Source of the DNA: Mycobacterium gordonae
GTDB lineage: Bacteria > Actinomycetota > Actinomycetes > Mycobacteriales > Mycobacteriaceae
DNA: 64,000 nt
Direction: 5' to 3'
Assembly (NCBI RefSeq): GCF_002101675.1
Contig: NZ_LQOY01000249.1
Span: forward strand, 1 to 64,000
Both the position numbers and the translations under genes were made by a program. Shown here piece after piece: positions 55,358 to 63,471 of the stretch (positions are counted from its first letter, which is position 1; each line of letters starts with the position of its first letter). The notes beneath the pieces were generated by a model, which worked only from the letters and a program-made list of their open reading frames with translations, searched no databases and was not told where the DNA came from.

Positions 55358-56911
55358 GTGGAATCAGCCTCGCCGCGGCCCGTGTTGGTGGTCGACTTCG
55401 GTGCCCAGTACGCCCAGTTGATTGCCCGCCGGGTCCGGGAAGCGCGGGTGTTCTCGGAGGTGGTTCCGCACACCACGTCGGTCGAGGAGATCCGGGCCCG
55501 GAACCCGTTGGCACTGGTGCTCTCGGGTGGGCCGGCCAGTGTCTACGCCGACGGCGCCCCGCAACTGGATCCGGCGTTGTTCGACCTTGGTCTGCCGGTG
55601 TTCGGCATCTGCTACGGATTCCAGGCGATGGCCCAGGCATTGGGCGGCACCGTCGCGCACACCGGAACCAGCGAGTACGGCCGCACTGAACTGAAAGTCC
55701 TTGGCGGCGAATTGCATTCAGACCTTCCGGGGGTGCAGCCGGTGTGGATGAGCCACGGCGACGCGGTCACCGCGGCGCCGGAAGGATTCGAGGTGGTGGC
55801 CAGCAGCGCGGGGGCGGCGGTGGCCGCTTTCGAAGCTCGTGAGCGCGGCCTGGCCGGCGTGCAGTACCACCCCGAGGTGATGCACACCCCGCACGGACAA
55901 CAGGTGCTCAGCCGGTTCCTGCACGAGTTCGCCGGGATCGGCGCGGAGTGGACCCCGGCCAACATCGCCAACGCGCTGATCGAGCAGGTGCGCGAGCAGA
56001 TCGGCGACGGTCAGGCCATTTGCGGCCTGTCCGGTGGCGTGGACTCGGCGGTGGCCGCCGCGCTGGTGCAGCGCGCCATCGGCGAGAAGTTGACTTGCGT
56101 CTTCGTCGACCACGGTCTGTTGCGCGCCGGTGAGCGCGCCCAGGTGGAGCGCGATTTCGTCGCAGCCACCGGAGCCAATCTGGTCACCGTCGACGCCGCG
56201 CAGACCTTCCTCGAGGCGCTCTCGGGCGTCAGCAATCCCGAGGGCAAGCGCAAGATCATCGGCCGGCAGTTCATCCGGGCATTCGAGGGCGCGGTGCGGG
56301 ATGTCTTGCACGGCAGCCAGATTGACTTCCTGGTGCAGGGGACGCTGTACCCGGACGTGGTGGAGTCCGGCGGCGGCAGCGGCACCGCCAACATCAAGAG
56401 CCACCACAACGTGGGCGGTCTGCCCGACGACCTCAAGTTCAAACTCGTCGAGCCGCTGCGCCTGTTGTTCAAAGACGAGGTGCGCGCGGTCGGGCGGGAG
56501 CTGGGCCTGCCGGAGGAAATCGTTGCACGCCAGCCGTTCCCGGGTCCCGGGCTGGGCATCCGAATCGTCGGAGAGGTCACCGCGGCACGGCTGGACACGT
56601 TGCGTCGCGCGGACCTGATTGCGCGGGAAGAGCTGACGGCCGCCGGACTGGACAATCAGATCTGGCAATGCCCGGTGGTGCTGCTGGCCGACATCCGGTC
56701 GGTGGGCGTGCAGGGCGACGGGCGTACCTACGGGCACCCGGTCGTGTTGCGCCCGGTCTCCAGCGAGGACGCCATGACCGCCGACTGGACCCGGGTGCCC
56801 TATGAGGTGCTGGAGCGCATTTCGACCCGCATCACCAACGAGGTCCGCGAGGTCAACCGGGTGGTGCTGGACGTCACCAGCAAACCCCCCGGCACCATCG
56901 AATGGGAGTGA
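55358..56911 (+). CDS. guaA: GMP synthase (glutamine-hydrolysing)
   Basis: GuaA converts XMP to GMP using glutamine and ATP. The N-terminal class I glutamine amidotransferase has nucleophile Cys in GICYGFQAM and the His-Glu pair in QYHPEVMHT; the ATP-pyrophosphatase domain has CGLSGGVDSAVAAAL; the C-terminal dimerisation domain ends KPPGTIEWE. GTG 55358 (VESASPRPVLVVDFG) is chosen by the leaderless -10; the longer upstream frame is antisense to the PE-PPE gene. Length is 517 residues. It completes the guanine pathway begun by guaB2 in this window, 18 kb away. Confidence 0.96.
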   Translation: MESASPRPVLVVDFGAQYAQLIARRVREARVFSEVVPHTTSVEEIRARNPLALVLSGGPASVYADGAPQLDPALFDLGLPVFGICYGFQAMAQALGGTVAHTGTSEYGRTELKVLGGELHSDLPGVQPVWMSHGDAVTAAPEGFEVVASSAGAAVAAFEARERGLAGVQYHPEVMHTPHGQQVLSRFLHEFAGIGAEWTPANIANALIEQVREQIGDGQAICGLSGGVDSAVAAALVQRAIGEKLTCVFVDHGLLRAGERAQVERDFVAATGANLVTVDAAQTFLEALSGVSNPEGKRKIIGRQFIRAFEGAVRDVLHGSQIDFLVQGTLYPDVVESGGGSGTANIKSHHNVGGLPDDLKFKLVEPLRLLFKDEVRAVGRELGLPEEIVARQPFPGPGLGIRIVGEVTAARLDTLRRADLIAREELTAAGLDNQIWQCPVVLLADIRSVGVQGDGRTYGHPVVLRPVSSEDAMTADWTRVPYEVLERISTRITNEVREVNRVVLDVTSKPPGTIEWE

Positions 56912-56944
56912 TTCTGATCGGCCCCGAACGCCGCTGACCCAGGA

Positions 56945-56956
56945 TACGATGTCGCG
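56945..56956 (+). promoter_or_regulatory. Leaderless promoter of the PhyH-like gene
   Basis: TACGAT at 56945-56950 is followed after exactly 6 nt by ATG 56957. Confidence 0.6.
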
Positions 56957-57883
56957 ATGATCGGTAGCCTTTCCGCTGCTCACGCGGAGCGTCGCGAATT
57001 CTGGGGGGAGCTGTGCCCGGGAATGTCGATCGAAGCCGGCGGGTACGCCCGACCGGCCGCGGTCGGTGAGGTCACGTCGCTGCTGGCCAATCTGAAGCGC
57101 GAAGGTTACGTCCAGGTACCCGGCGCCTTGCCGGAAACGACGGTCGCCCCGATCCGCTACGCCGTGTCGACGCTGTTCCAGCGCGGCATCCCGTTGGCGT
57201 TCGCGTTCGTCTATGACGAGTTATGGCTTGCGTTCCAAGGTCTTTCGAGTTTCCTGACGTCGGTGCTGGGCGAGGATTATCGGGCGCTGCCCGACTTCTG
57301 GGTCTGGCACGTCAACCCCAACGAGAACGCGCTGGGCTGGGGCCCGCACCGCGACCGGGTGATCCCGACCCTCGATCCCGACAACTCACCCCACACGCTG
57401 ACGGTCTGGCTGCCGTTCACCGACGCCACCCCGCTCAACGGGTGCATGTACATGCTGCCCGCGCACCTCGACGACCGGTTCCGGCAACGCCGCTGGGACG
57501 GCGAGAACAACACCGTCGTCTACAACCTGCAGGACATCCGGGCGCTGCCGGCGACGGCCGGTTCGCTGCTGGCCTGGAACCAGGCGGTGCTGCACTGGGG
57601 CGGGCGGGGCAGCCGGCTGGGAGCGGCGCCGCGGATCAGTGCCGCGTTCGAATTCCAGCGTGCCGACCGTCCGCCGTTCAACAATCCGCTGCTGGATCCC
57701 GCTCGGGTGCCGACCTTCCAGGAGCGGCTGGGGCTGATCGGCAAGCAGGTGCTGCAATACCGCCACATGTACCCACTCAGCGATGAGGTCGCGGCGATCG
57801 CCACCTCTCTGTTCCAGAGATTCATGCCGGGAGCGCCGATCCCGGACGCCTACCCGGTGCCGACCGGGGTCGCGGCCAACTAG
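56957..57883 (+). CDS. PhyH-type Fe(II)/2OG dioxygenase
   Basis: The 308 residues match the phytanoyl-CoA dioxygenase superfamily: His-x-Asp in GWGPHRDRVIPT, distal His in NQAVLHWGGRGS, and the intervening HTLTVWLPFTDATPLNGCMY (first 20 residues). It would hydroxylate an unknown substrate using Fe(II) and 2-oxoglutarate. It has its own leaderless promoter 45 bases after guaA. Its end lies three bases from the convergent secreted-protein gene. Confidence 0.82.
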   Translation: MIGSLSAAHAERREFWGELCPGMSIEAGGYARPAAVGEVTSLLANLKREGYVQVPGALPETTVAPIRYAVSTLFQRGIPLAFAFVYDELWLAFQGLSSFLTSVLGEDYRALPDFWVWHVNPNENALGWGPHRDRVIPTLDPDNSPHTLTVWLPFTDATPLNGCMYMLPAHLDDRFRQRRWDGENNTVVYNLQDIRALPATAGSLLAWNQAVLHWGGRGSRLGAAPRISAAFEFQRADRPPFNNPLLDPARVPTFQERLGLIGKQVLQYRHMYPLSDEVAAIATSLFQRFMPGAPIPDAYPVPTGVAAN

Positions 57884-57886
57884 CCC

Positions 57887-58588
57887 CTAGCGGACGATCT
57901 CTCGGTCGCCGTAGGTGATTGTTGCGGTTGCCCAGTCACCGCCCGACGCGTCGACGAGCCGGTGGGCGATGTCCAGATCTTCGTTGGCCGCGACCAGGAT
58001 CAGGGTGGGTTCGGTTGCGGTGACAGATCCACCCAGCAGCCGATGGTGTGCGGCTTCATCGGCGACGAACGCGTCGCGGAAGCGGGCGAAATCGATGCCG
58101 GGCACCGCGATGATGGCTGCTTGGGAGTCGCGCGCATCGTCGGTCAGGTAGTCGAAGGTCAGCACCGCTTGTTGGTCGAACTGGCGGCGCAGTGCCTCGG
58201 CGGCGGCACCCAGGGCGGGTTCGTCGACGACGCACAGATGGAACTGGCGTGCCCGTTCGACGGCGACCTGCTGCCGCTCGTCAGACCAGAACACCCCGTC
58301 GAGCAGAGCCGAACCCGTGACCGGTGCACCGTTGAGCGCGAGCGTCGCTGTCGCCTGAAGCTCGAACAGCTCGAGCTCGTCGAGTCCGCCCTGGTCGCTG
58401 CTGTCGGTGGCGAACAGCTCGGCCGGGTGGCACGGGTCGGCGTTTGCTGAAACAGGCGTCACAGCAGTGCTACCGGCTATCAGCAGCCACATCAGCACCA
58501 GGGCGTGGCGGCGGCCATGAACTCGGCGCCCCCACCCGCGCCTTGACGCTGTCGGGGGGTGGGTGTTTACTCGAATCGAATCGAACAT
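57887..58588 (-). CDS. Secreted protein divergent from imuA'
   Basis: The 233-residue precursor has a basic N-region (RRGWGRRVHGRRH) and a hydrophobic signal (ALVLMWLLIAG) ending near ANADPC; the mature domain (about 185 residues) has two Cys, one at DPCHPAEL and one at QFHLCVVDEP, and no family that I can name. ATG 58588 is supported by GAAAG six bases upstream, but lies inside the LexA box, so binding of LexA would cover its start. GTG 58498 or ATG 58492 would remove the N-region and are less likely. Shared SOS control with imuA' is inferred; M. tuberculosis has a membrane or secreted protein, Rv3395A, beside Rv3395c. Confidence 0.68.
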   Translation of the reverse strand: MFDSIRVNTHPPTASRRGWGRRVHGRRHALVLMWLLIAGSTAVTPVSANADPCHPAELFATDSSDQGGLDELELFELQATATLALNGAPVTGSALLDGVFWSDERQQVAVERARQFHLCVVDEPALGAAAEALRRQFDQQAVLTFDYLTDDARDSQAAIIAVPGIDFARFRDAFVADEAAHHRLLGGSVTATEPTLILVAANEDLDIAHRLVDASGGDWATATITYGDREIVR

Positions 58589-58596
58589 ACTTTCGA
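58581..58596. promoter_or_regulatory. LexA (SOS) box of imuA'-imuB
   Basis: TCGAACATACTTTCGA matches the mycobacterial SOS box TCGAAC-N4-GTTCGA with one mismatch and lies 25 bases upstream of the imuA' start, overlapping the divergent gene's start codon. Confidence 0.85.
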
Positions 58597-58620
58597 AAGC
58601 ATCTGGTTGGGAGGCTGGTC

Positions 58621-59250
58621 ATGACCGCGGCTTTTGCCTCCCCTCAGCATCGGGAAAACCGCTCTGAGCAGCTTAAACAGCTACGCCAGAAAATCGCCGC
58701 GTTGTCCGGGAAGGATACCGCCCCCGCCGAGGATCTGGTGCCGGCGGGTCCGGCGCTGCTGCCGCGCGGGACGGTGGCGGTGCTCTCGGGAGCGCGGTCG
58801 CTGGTGCTTCGCATGGTGGCCACGGTGACGGCCGGTGGGGGCAATGCGGTCATTGTCGGCCAGCCGGATATCGGGTTGCTGGCCGCGGTGGAAATGGGGG
58901 CGGACCTGAGCCGGATTGCGGTGGTGCCGGACCCCGGAAACGATCCGGTGGAGGTGGCCGCGGTGCTCATCGACGGCATGGATCTGGTGGTCCTCGGCCT
59001 GGGCGGCCGTCGGGTGACGCGGACCCGGGCGCGGGCGGTGGTGGCCCGCGCCCGTCAAAAGGGTTGCACGGTGCTGGTCACCGACGGGGACTGGGAAGGG
59101 GCGTCGACGCGACTGCAGGCCCGGGTCTGTGGCTATGAGCTGACTCCGTCTACCGGGGGTGGGACGCCCCCCGGGATCGGGCGCATCAGTGGAGTCCGGT
59201 TGCAGATCAGCCGGTGTGGGCGGTCGATCGATCGAGCGCGAACCGGTTGA
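58621..59250 (+). CDS. Mutasome accessory protein ImuA'
   Basis: The 209-residue protein corresponds to Rv3395c. It is a RecA-like fold protein without a usable Walker A loop (its equivalent reads AGGGNAVIVGQP) and with a helical N-terminus (RENRSEQLKQLRQKIAAL). With ImuB and DnaE2 it forms the SOS-induced mutasome that bypasses lesions. ATG 58621 follows GGGAGG and the LexA box. It is followed by imuB after five bases. Confidence 0.88.
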   Translation: MTAAFASPQHRENRSEQLKQLRQKIAALSGKDTAPAEDLVPAGPALLPRGTVAVLSGARSLVLRMVATVTAGGGNAVIVGQPDIGLLAAVEMGADLSRIAVVPDPGNDPVEVAAVLIDGMDLVVLGLGGRRVTRTRARAVVARARQKGCTVLVTDGDWEGASTRLQARVCGYELTPSTGGGTPPGIGRISGVRLQISRCGRSIDRARTG

Positions 59251-59255
59251 CTCTG

Positions 59256-60830
59256 ATGGCTTCTCGGGTGTTGGCGATCTGGTGCATGGACTGGCCCGCA
59301 GTCGCGGCGGCGGCGGCCGCAGGGCAGTCCGCGACGGATCCGGTCGCGGTCACCGTGGCGAATCGGGTGATCGCCTGCTCGGCGACGGCCCGGGCGGCCG
59401 GGGTGCGGCGCGGGCTGCGGCGCCGGGAGGCGGCGGCGCGGTGCCCGGAACTGCACATCGCGGCCGCCGACGTGGACCGCGACGCCCGCTTCTTCGAAGG
59501 GGTGATCGCCGCGGTGGAGGATCTGGTGCCCCGCCCCGAGGTGCTGCGGCCCGGCCTTCTGGTGTTGCCGGTGCGCGGCGCAGCACGGTTCTTCGGATCT
59601 GAACAGCAGGCGGCTGAGCGACTGATCGACGCGGTGGCCGCGGCCGGTGCCGAGTGTCAGGTCGGCATCGCCGACGGTTTGTCCACTGCGGTCTTCGCCG
59701 CGCGTGCGGGCCGCGTGGTGGAGCCGGGAGGGGACGCGCGGTTCTTGTCGGCGCTGTCGATCCGCCAGCTCGCCACCGAGCCGAGCCTGTCCGGCCCAGG
59801 TCGGGATGAGCTGGCAGACCTGTTGTGGCGGATGGGGATTCGTACCATCGGACAATTCGCCGCGCTGTCCCGCGTCGACGTCGCTTCCCGGTTCGGAGCG
59901 GACGCGGTGACTGCGCACCGGTTCGCTCGGGGCGAATCGGAACGCGGGCCCTCCGGGCGTGAACCGCCACCGGAACTGGCCGCCGTGCTGGACTGTGATC
60001 CTCCGATCGACCGGGTCGACGCTGCGGCATTCGCCGGGCGCTCGCTGGCCGCCACGCTGCACCAGTCGCTGCTGGCCGCTGGAGTGGGGTGCACCCGGCT
60101 GGCCATTCACGCTGTTACCGCCAGCGGTGAAGAGCTGAGCCGGGTGTGGCGGTGCGCTGAACCGTTGACCGAAGACGCCACCGCCGACCGGGTGCGTTGG
60201 CAACTCGACGGGTGGCTGAGTCACCGGGTCTCACGAGGGCACCCTTTGGACGCGCCGGTGACGCTGTTGCGGTTGCAGGCCGTGGAAGTGGTCTCGGCCG
60301 GGGCGTTGCAGCTACCGCTGTGGGGTGGTCTTGGTGAGGAGGACAGGCTCCGGGCCCGACGGGCCCTGGTGCGGGTTCAGGGACTGCTGGGTCCGGAGGC
60401 GGTGCAGGTGCCGGTGCTGTCCGGCGGTCGGGGGCCGCTCGAGCGGATCACCTTGACCCCGTTGGGGGATGAAGCGGTGCCGGGGGCCGATCCCGCCCAG
60501 CCGTGGCCCGGCCAACTGCCGGACCCCTCGCCGGCGGTTCTGGTCGACGACCCGGTGGAATTGCTTGATGCTCAAGGAAATCCGATTCGGGTGACCAGCA
60601 GGGGAGTGTTCTCCGCCGAGCCTGCCCGCCTGGCTGTGCGGGGGTCAGACGACCGGCTGCGCTGGTGGGCCGGACCCTGGCCCGTCGACGAGCGGTGGTG
60701 GGATGACCGGCCCGAGGCCGGTCAAAGAGGTAGTCGCGTCGCTCGTGCCCAGGTGCTGTTGGAAAGCGAACGGGCGTTTCTGCTGTGCTACCGGCAGAGG
60801 AGGTGGTTCATGGAAGGTATCTACGAGTGA
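59256..60830 (+). CDS. imuB: Mutasome Y-family-like protein ImuB
   Basis: ImuB is a Y-family polymerase fold protein that lacks the catalytic acidic residues and acts as the hub binding the beta clamp and DnaE2. The clamp-binding motif QLPLWG begins at residue 352 when the start is ATG 59256, the same position as in M. tuberculosis, which supports this start; GTG 59214 would add 14 residues. The N-terminal palm/finger segments (VLAIWCMDWPAVAAAAA, TGLRRGLRRREAAARCP-type GLRRREAAARCP) and little-finger part are recognisable. dnaE2 is not in this window. Length is 524 residues. Confidence 0.92.
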   Translation: MASRVLAIWCMDWPAVAAAAAAGQSATDPVAVTVANRVIACSATARAAGVRRGLRRREAAARCPELHIAAADVDRDARFFEGVIAAVEDLVPRPEVLRPGLLVLPVRGAARFFGSEQQAAERLIDAVAAAGAECQVGIADGLSTAVFAARAGRVVEPGGDARFLSALSIRQLATEPSLSGPGRDELADLLWRMGIRTIGQFAALSRVDVASRFGADAVTAHRFARGESERGPSGREPPPELAAVLDCDPPIDRVDAAAFAGRSLAATLHQSLLAAGVGCTRLAIHAVTASGEELSRVWRCAEPLTEDATADRVRWQLDGWLSHRVSRGHPLDAPVTLLRLQAVEVVSAGALQLPLWGGLGEEDRLRARRALVRVQGLLGPEAVQVPVLSGGRGPLERITLTPLGDEAVPGADPAQPWPGQLPDPSPAVLVDDPVELLDAQGNPIRVTSRGVFSAEPARLAVRGSDDRLRWWAGPWPVDERWWDDRPEAGQRGSRVARAQVLLESERAFLLCYRQRRWFMEGIYE

Positions 60831-61003
60831 ATACGGCACTGACCAGCGGAAAGGCCCGAGATTTTGCGCTGGGTAAAAACCCGGCCGCTCCGGCGTGCCC
60901 GTCTGATTCGACAAATCCGTTGCGGTAGAGCGGGATTCGCCAACCAGGCACCCATTGAACCTCGGCGTTGTAACAGAAAAGTAATGACGAGCGGAGCCGC
61001 GGC

Positions 61004-61351
61004 CTAGACGGCCGAGCGGGACTTGCGCTTGTTCAAGAAGGTCGACCACGACACCACGTCGGGGTGCTCCTTGAGCAGGGCCCTGCGCTGCCGTTCGGTC
61101 ATGCCGCCCCACACGCCGAATTCGACCTTGTTGTCGAGCGCGTCCGCGCCGCATTCGCGCAGCACCGGGCAGTGCCGGCAGATGGCTGCCGCTTGACGCT
61201 GCGCCGCCCCGCTCACGAACAGCTCGTCCGGGTCCTTTGTCCTGCATAGGCCTTGTGATACCCAGGCCCGTTCCCCACCATCTTCGGCATGGTGGGCGTT
61301 GCTGACGGCGACAAGGTTCAGCCGCCGAGCGGCCGGGCGTGTTCCTGTCAC
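61004..61351 (-). CDS. WhiB4-like Fe-S regulator
   Basis: The 115 residues resemble M. tuberculosis WhiB4 (GTRPAARRxNL at the start, WVSxxLCRTxDPDELFVxGAAQR, VEFGVWGGMTERQRRALL). Cluster ligands are Cys36, Cys58, Cys61 and Cys67. WhiB4 is a redox-responsive DNA-compacting repressor of antioxidant genes. Its M. tuberculosis gene is elsewhere (Rv3681c), so this copy between imuB and iunH is either a relocated orthologue or a paralogue. GTG 61351 is the start; AGGGG lies nine bases upstream. Confidence 0.85.
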   Translation of the reverse strand: MTGTRPAARRLNLVAVSNAHHAEDGGERAWVSQGLCRTKDPDELFVSGAAQRQAAAICRHCPVLRECGADALDNKVEFGVWGGMTERQRRALLKEHPDVVSWSTFLNKRKSRSAV

Positions 61352-61651
61352 GAAGTGTTCCCCTTAACTATCCGGCCGCGTTATGCGACCGCCTCCCCGC
61401 GGTGCAGACCAAGTTGTGACCGACGCGTCGTTGCTTTGTCGCCCCAGACGTGATCTGAATCTCACCGTGCTTATAAATTAGGGGGTGACAGACCAATTGC
61501 GCAACCGTTCAACGGAATTTTTTGGGACGCATGTGCCATACGGTCGGTATGATTTCACCGGTTTGATCTTGACTTTCGGTCTTGCACTCGAGTTTACCGG
61601 CCCACCCACGGGCACGGGCCCGCGCCCAAGGAGGGCTTCCGCCGGCGCTGC
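61352..61651. other. 300-base region between the WhiB4-like gene and iunH
   Basis: No gene is supported. A TATAAATT stretch at 61472-61479 is strikingly AT-rich for this window. It could be the promoter of the WhiB gene (read on the minus strand) or of an unlikely plus-strand frame from GTG 61485 that runs antisense into iunH. Confidence 0.45.
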
Positions 61652-62578
61652 TCAGCTCAGTCGGCCGGCGAACCCTTCCACGCGCTGGGTGAACCGGCCG
61701 AAAAACACCGCCGCGTCGACCTCAACGCCTATCTGCGCATTCGGCCTTCGCGCACCAGACCAATCCGCGGTGGTCGTCCCGGGGTGGCCCGACACGTCGA
61801 CCTCCACCATGGCCGGCCGGGTCGTGATCAGCAGGGGGTCCAGCGCCACGGCGGCGGCCAGCGGGTCGTGCAGATGGGCCAGGTATCCCAGGCCACGGTC
61901 GCGATTCGCCTCGAAGTAGAACCGCATCGCGTCGACGATGAACCGGATAACCGGTGACGGCCCCGCCATGCCGTCCAGCATGTCCGGGGTCATGACGACC
62001 GTGCGTGTCAATTCCAGGCCGCAGACGACGGGCTGGCGCGGTTGGCCCGCCCACGCCGCAAACACCTCGGCCGCCGCTTGCGGGTCCATCCTGACGTTCC
62101 ATTCCGCCGCCGCCTGGCCGTCGAAGGACCCGCCCATGATCACCAGTTGCCCCAGCAGCATCGGCAGTGCCGGCTCAATGCGCAGCGCCAGTGCCAGGTT
62201 GGTCAATGGCGCTGTCGCCAGACCGACGAGCTCGCCGGGATGGGCACGCGCCGCGCGCACCCAGGCCGTCGCGGCATCGTGTTCGGTGAGCCGCCGACGG
62301 CTGCGTGGCAGCTCCGCATATCCTAAACCGTTGGGGCCGTGTATGTTTCCGCGCTCGGGGCAGCGGCCACTCAGTGGCCGGTCGGCCCCGCGGGAGACGG
62401 GGATGGTGCCCGCCCGGCACAGATCGAGCAGGCCGAGGTTGTTCGCGCACACCTGGTCCACCGCGATGTTGCCGCCCGTCGAGGCGATACCGACCAGATC
62501 GGCGCCGCTGGCCAGCAAATAGATCAGGGCAAGCGCGTCGTCGATGCCGGTGTCGACGTCGGCGAACACGGCGCTCAT
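61652..62578 (-). CDS. iunH: Inosine-uridine preferring nucleoside hydrolase
   Basis: The 308-residue enzyme equals Rv3393 in length. The Asp-rich metal site DVDTGIDDALALIYLLAS (with the Ca2+ ligands) and the IMGGSF and LHDPLAAAVALDP segments are characteristic. It hydrolyses the N-glycosidic bond of inosine, uridine and related nucleosides in purine and pyrimidine salvage. ATG 62578 is chosen because on the minus strand TATCGT lies 7 nt upstream (leaderless). It is divergent from the cmaA1 homologue with only 23 bases between the start codons. Confidence 0.93.
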   Translation of the reverse strand: MSAVFADVDTGIDDALALIYLLASGADLVGIASTGGNIAVDQVCANNLGLLDLCRAGTIPVSRGADRPLSGRCPERGNIHGPNGLGYAELPRSRRRLTEHDAATAWVRAARAHPGELVGLATAPLTNLALALRIEPALPMLLGQLVIMGGSFDGQAAAEWNVRMDPQAAAEVFAAWAGQPRQPVVCGLELTRTVVMTPDMLDGMAGPSPVIRFIVDAMRFYFEANRDRGLGYLAHLHDPLAAAVALDPLLITTRPAMVEVDVSGHPGTTTADWSGARRPNAQIGVEVDAAVFFGRFTQRVEGFAGRLS

Positions 62579-62601
62579 CGGCGCCACGATACGCTGTGCG
62601 G
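62579..62601. promoter_or_regulatory. 23-base divergent leaderless promoter of iunH and cmaA1
   Basis: Plus-strand TACGCT (62590-62595) lies 6 nt before ATG 62602; minus-strand TATCGT (62591-62586) lies 7 nt before ATG 62578. The two -10 elements overlap by two bases and serve opposite strands. Confidence 0.6.
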
Positions 62602-63471
62602 ATGCCCGATGATCTGACGCCGCACTTCGACGACGTGCAAGCCCATTACGACCTGTCCGACGAGTTTTTCCGGCTGTTCCTGGATCCCACCCAGACCTAC
62701 AGCTGTGCGTACTTCGAGCGCGATGACATGACCCTGGAAGAGGCGCAGATCGCCAAGATCGATCTGGCGCTGGGCAAACTCGGTCTGCGACCGGGCATGA
62801 CCCTGCTCGACGTCGGCTGCGGTTGGGGCGCCACCATGATGCGCGCGGTGGAGCGCTACGACGTCAACGTCATCGGCCTCACCTTGAGCAAGAACCAGGC
62901 CAATCACGTCGAGCAGCTGTTCGCGAAATCCGACAGCCCCCGCACCAAACGTGTTCTGCTGCAAGGCTGGGAGCAGTTCGACGAGCCGGTCGATCGGATC
63001 GTCAGCATCGGCGCGTTCGAGCACTTCGGGCACGAGCGCTACGACGCGTTCTTCACCCTCGCCCACCGCCTGCTGCCAGACGACGGAATCATGCTGTTGC
63101 ACACCATCACCGGGCTGCACCCGCTGGAGATGAAGGAGCGGGGCCTGCCGCTGACCTTCGAGTTCGCCCGATTCGTCAAATTCATTGTCACCGAGATCTT
63201 TCCGGGCGGACGGTTGCCGTCGATCCCGATGGTGCAGGAGCGGGCCACCGCGAACGGATTCAACATCACCCGGGTGCAGTCGCTGCAGCCGCACTACGCC
63301 AAGACTCTCGACATCTGGTCGGACGCCCTCGCTGCCCACAAAGACCAGGCCATCGCCCTGCAGTCCGAGGAAGTCTACGAGCGCTACATCAAGTACCTCA
63401 CCGGCTGTGCCGAGATGTTCCGTTTGGGCTACATCGACGTCGACCAGTTCACCTGTGAGAAGCGAACGTAA
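62602..63471 (+). CDS. cmaA1: Mycolic acid cyclopropane synthase (CmaA1-like)
   Basis: The 289-residue SAM-dependent enzyme matches CmaA1 (Rv3392c, 287 residues): MPDDLTPHFDDVQAHYDLSD at the start, SAM loop LLDVGCGWGATMMRAV, QGWEQFDEPVDRIVS and FEHFGHERYDAFF, and the YIDVDQFTC C-terminus with the active-site region. It adds a methylene bridge to cis double bonds of meromycolic acids at the distal position in M. tuberculosis. The gene starts without a leader. Members of this family (cmaA2, mmaA, pcaA) are similar, so the exact activity needs the whole protein family compared. Confidence 0.9.
   Translation: MPDDLTPHFDDVQAHYDLSDEFFRLFLDPTQTYSCAYFERDDMTLEEAQIAKIDLALGKLGLRPGMTLLDVGCGWGATMMRAVERYDVNVIGLTLSKNQANHVEQLFAKSDSPRTKRVLLQGWEQFDEPVDRIVSIGAFEHFGHERYDAFFTLAHRLLPDDGIMLLHTITGLHPLEMKERGLPLTFEFARFVKFIVTEIFPGGRLPSIPMVQERATANGFNITRVQSLQPHYAKTLDIWSDALAAHKDQAIALQSEEVYERYIKYLTGCAEMFRLGYIDVDQFTCEKRT

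Noticed and set aside
61485..61919. A 144-codon plus-strand frame starting after TATAAATT
   Set aside because: Only the first 55 codons lie outside iunH; the rest is antisense to the conserved nucleoside hydrolase, composition is repetitive Ala/Ser/Pro and no family is recognised.
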